Part shown: in pieces, positions 6,319 to 11,002 of the stretch
How the letters are laid out: every line of letters begins with the position of its first letter
How positions within the stretch are numbered: the first letter of the stretch is position 1
DNA from: Methanosarcinales archaeon
Lineage (GTDB): Archaea > Halobacteriota > Methanosarcinia > Methanosarcinales > Methanogasteraceae
Assembly: GCA_030640725.1 (NCBI GenBank)
Contig: DAOWIV010000030.1
Coordinates: 1-11,002, forward strand
Reading direction: 5' to 3'
DNA: 11,002 nt
The notes under the pieces: model-generated
The model's input: the letters and a program-made list of their open reading frames with translations, nothing else
What the model was told of the DNA's origin: nothing
The model's database searches: none
Made by a program: the position numbers and the translations under genes

Positions 6319-7233
6319 TTATTTGTCCCGGTATGGTATCTCGATCTCCAGAAAATCCTTTGCGACCCGCACGTTCTCAAATACCGCTGCCCCGTCCTCA
6401 AGGATCGGCGAGGGATCCGCGTACCTCGAACTGATATGCGTCAGTATCAGTTCCCGCACCCCTGCTTCCTTTGCGGCAAGTGCTGCCTCCCTGGCGGTGG
6501 AGTGCATGGTCTCGCGCGCCCAGCCGATGAGATCGTGTGCCATACTGCTATCATGAATCAGCAGGTCTGCGCCACGACTCGCCTCGATGATCTCATCGGT
6601 CGGTCTGGTATCGCCGGTATAAACAATGCGGCGCCCGGGTCTCGGACTGCCGAGCACGTCTTCAGGGTGCACGGTCTTTCCATCCACCGCGACATCATCG
6701 CCGCGCTGCAACCTTGAAAAGAGCGGTCCTGGCGGGACTCCGAGTTCGATTGCCCGCTCGCGGTTGAACCGCCCGATCCTCTGGTGTTCGATTAGCGCAT
6801 ATCCGATTGAGGGTATGTTATGCTCGGTCCTGATGGCTTCGACATCATAGTCATCGTGTTCGACAACGTCGCCCGGGAAGAGTTCTGTGATCTGCACGTC
6901 AAACTTGGGTCTGGTGTATCCGATGTGTGTCAGGTAGTCGATCTGTTCTAATGAGCGTTCCGGCGCATAGATGTACAGCGGCTCATCCCGCCCGTGGAAA
7001 GACATGGTCTGGATCAGTCCGGGGATGCCGAGAATGTGATCTGCATGAAGGTGGGTGATAAAAATCGAGGAAAGTTTCATCATTCCGGTTCTTGCTCTCA
7101 TCATCTGCTGCTGGGTGCCTTCACCGCAATCGAATAGTATCAGTTCACCGTCCCGATTGATCAGAATCGCGGATGGGTTTCTATACGGCGTCGGCAGCGA
7201 GCCGCCGGTTCCAAGAAAAGTTACACGGAGCAT
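6319..7233 (-). CDS. rnz: Ribonuclease Z (tRNA 3' endonuclease)
   Basis: RNase Z cuts the 3' trailer from precursor tRNAs so that CCA can be added or exposed. The 304-residue product has the usual length of the short form (about 300). It is a metallo-beta-lactamase fold with the zinc-binding HLHADH motif at 61-66, H138 in a TEHNIPSIGY segment, D208 in TGDTRP, H244 in the MHST segment and H266 in LTHISSRY. The N-terminus FLGTGGSLPTPYRNPSA is typical. The glycine/proline-rich VPPGPLFSRLQRG part (about 166-178) fits the flexible arm that grips tRNA. ATG 7233 has no clear Shine-Dalgarno site, but ATAAATA at 7258-7264 is centred about 28 nt upstream, so it could be transcribed leaderless in addition to read-through from the small zinc-ribbon gene 37 nt upstream. 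It converges on the secreted-protein gene. Confidence 0.97.
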   Translation of the reverse strand: MLRVTFLGTGGSLPTPYRNPSAILINRDGELILFDCGEGTQQQMMRARTGMMKLSSIFITHLHADHILGIPGLIQTMSFHGRDEPLYIYAPERSLEQIDYLTHIGYTRPKFDVQITELFPGDVVEHDDYDVEAIRTEHNIPSIGYALIEHQRIGRFNRERAIELGVPPGPLFSRLQRGDDVAVDGKTVHPEDVLGSPRPGRRIVYTGDTRPTDEIIEASRGADLLIHDSSMAHDLIGWARETMHSTAREAALAAKEAGVRELILTHISSRYADPSPILEDGAAVFENVRVAKDFLEIEIPYRDK

Positions 7234-7257
7234 GAATCCCGTATTTCATGGCTCCGG

Positions 7258-7264
7258 TATTTAT
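7258..7264 (-). promoter_or_regulatory. Possible leaderless promoter of rnz
   Basis: ATAAATA on the minus strand is centred about 28 nt before the rnz ATG, the spacing expected when the transcript begins at or next to the start codon. It overlaps the space between the zinc-ribbon stop and rnz. The box is only a fair match. Confidence 0.3.
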
Positions 7265-7270
7265 CTGTTA

Positions 7271-7405
7271 TTATCCGTTAAGCATCGCAAAATCGAGCTG
7301 GGCAGTTCCTTTCCGTGTCCAGTAGTTGCATCTGTAGCATACTTGTATCTCAGAAACCAGTTCCAGTTCAAAATTACATTTTGGGCATCTATTCAATGTT
7401 TTCAT
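7271..7405 (-). CDS. Small zinc-ribbon protein of unknown function, 44 residues
   Basis: From ATG 7405 this reads a 44-residue protein with two paired-cysteine knuckles, C7-P-K-C10 and C23-Y-R-C26, separated by 12 residues. That is a typical zinc ribbon. The start is supported by GGAGTGAGG just upstream (3-10 nt spacing). The frame stays open further upstream to a GTG at 7543, but that extension is rich in Arg and Ser and looks non-coding. The gene lies 37 nt before rnz on the same strand, so the two may be cotranscribed. Small zinc ribbons of archaea often bind nucleic acid or partner proteins, and a role in RNA metabolism with RNase Z is conceivable but not shown. Four correctly spaced cysteines in a short frame with a ribosome site make it likely real. 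Confidence 0.7.
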   Translation of the reverse strand: MKTLNRCPKCNFELELVSEIQVCYRCNYWTRKGTAQLDFAMLNG

Positions 7406-7610
7406 ATTCCTCACTCCATATAACGATGATACGCAGCCCGACCGTCTCCGGATCGTGCCCGGGCGTACCGGACTGCGCCAATCCCTGTTACCCCGATTTG
7501 TGCAAAACCCACGCGAACGGATTTTGCGGATGTTGAAAACCACTTGCGGTAAGCGAGCTCTTTGTAGTGCTACTGATATATACGTTGGTGTGAAAGAAAG
7601 ACTACCACGA

Positions 7611-7638
7611 TAGCACGATCATGTCACGAATCGTGCTA
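7611..7638 (-). terminator. Stem-loop over the stop of the DUF1464 gene
   Basis: TAGCACGAT and ATCGTGCTA form a perfect 9-bp inverted repeat around a 10-nt loop. The stop codon (7619-7621) lies inside it. On the minus strand the stem is followed by a pyrimidine-rich run with TCTTTCTTTC, so it may end the DUF1464 transcript or protect its 3' end. Ribosomes reaching the stop would disturb the stem, so it could also be a binding site on DNA. Confidence 0.45.
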
Positions 7639-8689
7639 CTGGTGACAAATTGGCAACATCCCGCGGTACATAATCCAGAACCGTGCCACACGATTCCTCA
7701 ATCTCCATAACCTTCACAATATCTGCATACGTCCCGTGTAGCAGCCCTTCGGCTATCAACGCCGCGCCCTGGGCGGATTCTTTCGCAACTCTTGCTCCTG
7801 GAAAACCTTTGAGCATTCTGACAGATAAAAATCGCTCCAGCCGCTCGGTCAACTCTTCCCTGATCTGCGGAATTCCTGACAACCTGCCAGAGAGCAGCAC
7901 CTCTTCCGGTGTCACCGAGGACAGGAGTGCAAGAACATTCTTGACCGCACCCTCGATCAGCGCATGTCTGGCATCGTCGTGCATGGCAAGATCTTCGGGC
8001 ATGATGTTGCCGGTACTGCCGCCAGCCAGAAAGGACGCGCCCCGGCTGGTCATGAACTCCTTGTAGAATCCTGCGAGGAGGTATGCAAGCTCGGCGTCCA
8101 TCGCACCCATCGACAGGAATCCGATGCCGCCGCTGGTTCCGCCGATACCGTCCACAACCTTCCCGGCGTCTACAGCAATGGCGGCGGTGTGCGCAAACCC
8201 GATCTCCAGTGATATGAATGATGTCTGGTCATAATCGATGCCGCGCTTGGTCGCCTGATCCCTGATTGCAAGCGCGCAGCAGCAGAGCTTGTCAGGGGTG
8301 CCCATGTCAATCCTGTTGATCTTCCGATATGAGGGGACCGTTGGCAGGTGTATGACGCCCGGAATGAAACAGACAGGGAGATTATGCTTCTTTAGCGTCT
8401 CGATAAACCTGCGCATCCCGAGTATTGATTTTTTATCACCGTCTTTGACAAGCGACATCAGAAAGAGGTCTTCTGGCGTTATCTCTGCGATTCCTTTGAG
8501 TTTGATCCCGTATCCCGATGGACCGAGGATAAGTTCGGGGTCTGCCTGCTTTAGTAGACCGATAACTGATTCGGGATCTGATGCGATCTGTTTCGTTGGT
8601 ATCGATGTGTCAAGGATGATGTCATCGCCATCCAGTCCAAAGAAATCGAAACTCATGGTACCAGGGTCGATTCCGACAACGCGGGGCAT
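7619..8689 (-). CDS. DUF1464 family protein (ASKHA-fold, butyrate-kinase-like)
   Basis: The 356-residue product starts MPRVVGIDPGT and resembles the archaeal DUF1464 family, sometimes called predicted butyrate kinases; the actual substrate is unknown. The features fit a sugar-kinase/actin-like ATPase fold: a phosphate-1 type loop VVGIDPGTMSFDFFGLD (4-20), a second glycine-rich region after LEIGFAHTAAIAVDAGKVVDG (161-181) with GGTSGGIGF (183-191), and an adenosine-type segment EEVLLSGRLSGIPQ (262-275). A CCC run occurs at 136-138. The frame is open 24 codons further up, but M1 at 8689 puts the conserved VVGIDPGT next to the start as usual for this fold. No Shine-Dalgarno site is present. CTTTATGC at 8712-8720 lies about 27 nt upstream, so the gene looks leaderless. 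It is divergent from cofG. Confidence 0.85.
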   Translation of the reverse strand: MPRVVGIDPGTMSFDFFGLDGDDIILDTSIPTKQIASDPESVIGLLKQADPELILGPSGYGIKLKGIAEITPEDLFLMSLVKDGDKKSILGMRRFIETLKKHNLPVCFIPGVIHLPTVPSYRKINRIDMGTPDKLCCCALAIRDQATKRGIDYDQTSFISLEIGFAHTAAIAVDAGKVVDGIGGTSGGIGFLSMGAMDAELAYLLAGFYKEFMTSRGASFLAGGSTGNIMPEDLAMHDDARHALIEGAVKNVLALLSSVTPEEVLLSGRLSGIPQIREELTERLERFLSVRMLKGFPGARVAKESAQGAALIAEGLLHGTYADIVKVMEIEESCGTVLDYVPRDVANLSPVARFVT

Positions 8690-8711
8690 GGGTGGGATGG
8701 TGCGGTTTATC

Positions 8712-8720
8712 TGCATAAAG
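8712..8720 (-). promoter_or_regulatory. Possible leaderless promoter of the DUF1464 gene
   Basis: On the minus strand, GCTTTATGC is centred about 27 nt before ATG 8689. This is the expected TATA position for a transcript that starts at the initiator codon, and it fits the lack of a Shine-Dalgarno site. Confidence 0.35.
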
Positions 8721-8881
8721 CTATGGATGGCTGCGGTGGCGCTTGTTGCCTGCTCCCACACCCCGCGCGACTGTTTCGGTGCACAGCGTCTTTGGTTTTG
8801 GGTCGCGTATAACAGTTCTTATGGCGAGTTGTCATCCCGAGTCATCATCATTAAGTATCACCGCAGCAAATTCACATCATC

Positions 8882-9877
8882 ATGCCAGATTACGTCACCT
8901 TCACCCGCAATGTGTTCCTGCCGGTCACCAACGTATGCAGAAACCGGTGCAGGTACTGCGGGTTCAGGCGCGAGCCATCGCATCCTGATGCGAATCTGAT
9001 GACCACCGAAGAAATTGAACACATACTTAAGCAGGGCGCACGGTTCGGATGCACCGAAGCCCTCTTCACATTCGGCGAAAAACCAGAAGAGCATAAGATA
9101 TTTCGGGAATGGATTGGCGACATCGGATATTCCCACATCATCGACTATCTGGTCGATCTGTGCGAACTGGCACTCGTCTGCGGGCTGCTTCCACACAGCA
9201 ATCCTGGCGTGATGGACTTTCACGATATTAAACGGCTAAAACCCCTCAACGCGAGCATGGGGCTGATGCTTGAGACGACCGCGGATCTTCCTGCACACGA
9301 GGGATGCGCCGGTAAGATACTCTCCGAGCGGATCGCGACCATCAAAAATGCCGGAAAATTGAAGATTCCGTTCACAACAGGCTTATTGATCGGAATCGGC
9401 GAGAGCATGGAAGATCGTGTGCAGTCGCTCGACCTGATCAAAGAACTTCACCTGCGGTATCGGCACATCCAAGAAGTGATTATCCAGCCGTTTTCGCCGA
9501 AACCCGGGACCGAGATGGCAGGTTTTCCGGAACCACCCCATCAGGAGGTGGTGGATACGGTCATGACAGCCCGCAGCGTACTACCCGATGATGTCGCGAT
9601 CCAGGTTCCGCCGAACCTTACCCGGTTTGAGGAATTGATCAGGTGCGGCGCATCAGATCTTGGTGGAATATCGCCTTACACCATCGATTGGATCAATCCG
9701 GAGGCAGGGTGGCCCCAGATACCGGAACTTGCAGGAAAACTCGGGAGCATTCGGCTCAGGGAGCGCCTCCCGATCTACCCGTGGTACGTGCTTGCCGGTT
9801 GGTACGATCCCGGACCTGGCGACTTGATCGAACGATATACAGACGGAGATGGTTTTAGAGATGGAAATCGATACTGA
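8882..9877 (+). CDS. cofG: 7,8-didemethyl-8-hydroxy-5-deazariboflavin synthase, CofG subunit
   Basis: CofG is the radical SAM enzyme that, with CofH, makes FO, the deazaflavin core of coenzyme F420. The 331-residue product carries the cluster motif C19-xxx-C23-xx-C26 (CRNRCRYCGF) shortly after the start. Further CofG-typical parts are the FTFGEKPEE segment (62-70), TTGLLIGIGES (165-175), QPFSPKPGT (202-210) and GGISPYTIDWINPEAGWP (261-278). It begins in an intergenic space shared with the divergent DUF1464 gene. No Shine-Dalgarno site is seen; TTAAGTATC (8851-8859) sits about 27 nt upstream and may be a weak TATA box for a leaderless message, with another TATA-like CGTATAAC near 8806. No cofH lies in the window. 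Its last 17 nt overlap the next gene. Confidence 0.95.
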   Translation: MPDYVTFTRNVFLPVTNVCRNRCRYCGFRREPSHPDANLMTTEEIEHILKQGARFGCTEALFTFGEKPEEHKIFREWIGDIGYSHIIDYLVDLCELALVCGLLPHSNPGVMDFHDIKRLKPLNASMGLMLETTADLPAHEGCAGKILSERIATIKNAGKLKIPFTTGLLIGIGESMEDRVQSLDLIKELHLRYRHIQEVIIQPFSPKPGTEMAGFPEPPHQEVVDTVMTARSVLPDDVAIQVPPNLTRFEELIRCGASDLGGISPYTIDWINPEAGWPQIPELAGKLGSIRLRERLPIYPWYVLAGWYDPGPGDLIERYTDGDGFRDGNRY

Positions 9878-11002
9878 CATTCTCGTTATCGGGGCAAGTC
9901 CCGCTGGGCTCAGTGCTGCGGCGGCGGCTGCAACGCACGATGTCGATGTGACCCTGGTCGAACGAAAGGAGGAGATTGGAAACCCGCCGCATCCGGCAAA
10001 CACGTTTTTTGAGGGGATGTTCGACCGTACCAGCGAGATCATCCATCCCGAATACGTCATACGCGAGATGGCGGGGATGCATATCGTCTCGCCCGCAGGC
10101 AACAGGATCGTTCACGAAACGCCGGGATATATAATCGATCGTGAAAAATTCGATAAATATCGTGTTAAAGGCTTAATAAAGCAGAATGTGAACATATTAA
10201 CCGGTGTTTCCGCCCACAATTTCATCAGGAAGAAAAATATCATCCGGATTAGCACTTCTGACCAGACACTCACGTCAAAAATTGTGATCATCGCAGACGG
10301 CATCTCTTCAGGATTGTCTGCGCTTGTCGGGCTGCATCCGACGAAATATCCGCATGACATCGCATGGGCGATCGAAGCAGAGGTAGAAGCGGATGGAATC
10401 GGGGATCCGGACTTTTTCGAGTATTATGTAGGGAGTCTCGCGCCTGGCTGGAAGGCGACGTACTCTCCGTGCGGTGGAGACCGTGCGAATCTTGGAGTGT
10501 TCGTAAGAAGGCACGGACAGGACGTTTCCAGGTTTTTTGACCTGTGGTTGAAAAGATTCGCAGAAGACAAGAACATATCCGACGTATCAGATATCAGGGT
10601 CATCAGAAAACACATCGGCGGCGATCCAATCGCAACCATCCCAAATGAGATCGTATCTGATGGGATCATGGTCACGGGCGGCGCAGCAGGGCAGTCCGGC
10701 ATCTGTTACGGCATGCGTGCGGGTGAGATCTGTGGAATGGTGGCGGCAAAGGCGATAGCATCGTCAAACACGTCTAAGAATGCATTATCTGAATACCGGC
10801 GCATCTGGGGGAAGGAATTTAAGAGTGAGTACATGCTCGGGCGGTCTGCGCTCGAAACCCTGCGAAAGCTGGATGATAAGGAGATTGACCGCCTGACCGG
10901 GATGTTTACGGATGTGAACCTGACGCGGGTCACAGGCACCGGCTCGCCAATGTCGCAGGCGATCCGGGTCATGCGGTTCATGCTGCGAAATGATCCGAAG
11001 AC
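9861..11002 (+). CDS. Geranylgeranyl reductase-family flavoprotein (runs off right edge)
   Basis: ATG 9861 opens a frame that runs to the right edge, giving at least 380 residues. The N-terminus has an FAD-binding Rossmann motif, G11-A-S-P-A-G16 after a beta strand, with E34 in VTLVER as the usual ribose-binding acid. Positions about 193-210 (YYVGSLAPGWKATYSP, then C204-GGDRANLG) match the geranylgeranyl reductase family, which saturates double bonds of isoprenoid chains such as archaeal lipids. The second FAD motif, normally GDAAG, reads G273-G-A-A-G277, so the conserved Asp is absent. It overlaps cofG by 17 nt and a GGAGAT site lies 10 nt before the ATG, indicating translational coupling. 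Substrate unknown: lipid chains, quinone tails or a step tied to F420 are all possible. The C-terminus is missing. Confidence 0.85.
   Translation, partial: MEIDTDILVIGASPAGLSAAAAAATHDVDVTLVERKEEIGNPPHPANTFFEGMFDRTSEIIHPEYVIREMAGMHIVSPAGNRIVHETPGYIIDREKFDKYRVKGLIKQNVNILTGVSAHNFIRKKNIIRISTSDQTLTSKIVIIADGISSGLSALVGLHPTKYPHDIAWAIEAEVEADGIGDPDFFEYYVGSLAPGWKATYSPCGGDRANLGVFVRRHGQDVSRFFDLWLKRFAEDKNISDVSDIRVIRKHIGGDPIATIPNEIVSDGIMVTGGAAGQSGICYGMRAGEICGMVAAKAIASSNTSKNALSEYRRIWGKEFKSEYMLGRSALETLRKLDDKEIDRLTGMFTDVNLTRVTGTGSPMSQAIRVMRFMLRNDPK

Noticed and set aside
7055..7423. Plus-strand frame opposite rnz and the zinc-ribbon gene
   Set aside because: It is antisense to two genes with clear catalytic or cysteine motifs and shows no domain.
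7563..7573. Short palindrome GTAG-TG-CTAC and the nearby GATATATAC
   Set aside because: The stem is only 4 bp and the TATA-like sequence could serve either strand, with no gene start at a suitable distance except an unlikely GTG at 7543.
8289..8999. 236-residue plus-strand frame running from the DUF1464 gene into cofG
   Set aside because: It overlaps two well-supported genes in the wrong frames and its composition is typical of an antisense shadow.
1..11002. CRISPR array, insertion sequence or tRNA gene
   Set aside because: No spaced short repeats, transposase motifs, terminal inverted repeats or cloverleaf with tRNA arms were seen. The only large repeats are the archaellin genes.

Overview
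The window looks like a chromosomal piece of a euryarchaeon, most likely a methanogen or a relative such as an anaerobic methane or alkane oxidiser. The reasons are four archaellin genes with class III signal peptides, CofG of coenzyme F420 synthesis, an archaeal DUF1464 protein, a geranylgeranyl reductase-like flavoprotein, a UbiA-type prenyltransferase, and archaeal TATA-box promoters. Several genes appear leaderless. The genus cannot be fixed from the sequence alone.

Layout. On the minus strand, 1-498 is the N-terminal part of a UbiA-family membrane prenyltransferase that runs off the left edge. Positions 499-842 hold no clear gene but are rich in signals: a 17-bp palindrome, AT-rich repeats and the archaellin promoter. 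From 843 to 5086 a tight plus-strand operon carries four archaellins of 368, 340, 380 and 312 residues, 10-11 nt apart, each with its own Shine-Dalgarno site. Next is a secreted, C-terminally anchored protein of unknown function (5306-6025). Two nearly identical 20-bp direct repeats (721-740 and 6079-6098, 18 of 20 identical) bracket this whole five-gene block.

The gap 6026-6318 contains a TATA box followed at the expected distance by a compact branched fold, which is either a small RNA or a two-way terminator. On the minus strand follow RNase Z (6319-7233), a 44-residue zinc-ribbon protein just upstream of it (7271-7405), and a DUF1464 protein (7619-8689) whose stop codon sits inside a 9-bp stem-loop. 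Divergent from these, on the plus strand, cofG (8882-9877) overlaps by 17 nt a geranylgeranyl reductase-family flavoprotein (9861 to the right edge).

How the genes fit together. The archaellin operon supplies the filament subunits of the archaellum. They are unusually long, rich in N-glycosylation sequons, variable in the middle and mosaic at the nucleotide level. No motor or assembly genes are present. The right side concerns tRNA 3' processing (RNase Z) and F420 synthesis (CofG). The coupled flavoprotein lacks the acidic residue usual in the second FAD motif of its family. I see no clear new defence or mobile system. The best candidates for undescribed biology are the branched element near 6240-6288, the repeat-bracketed archaellin block, and the cofG-reductase pair.
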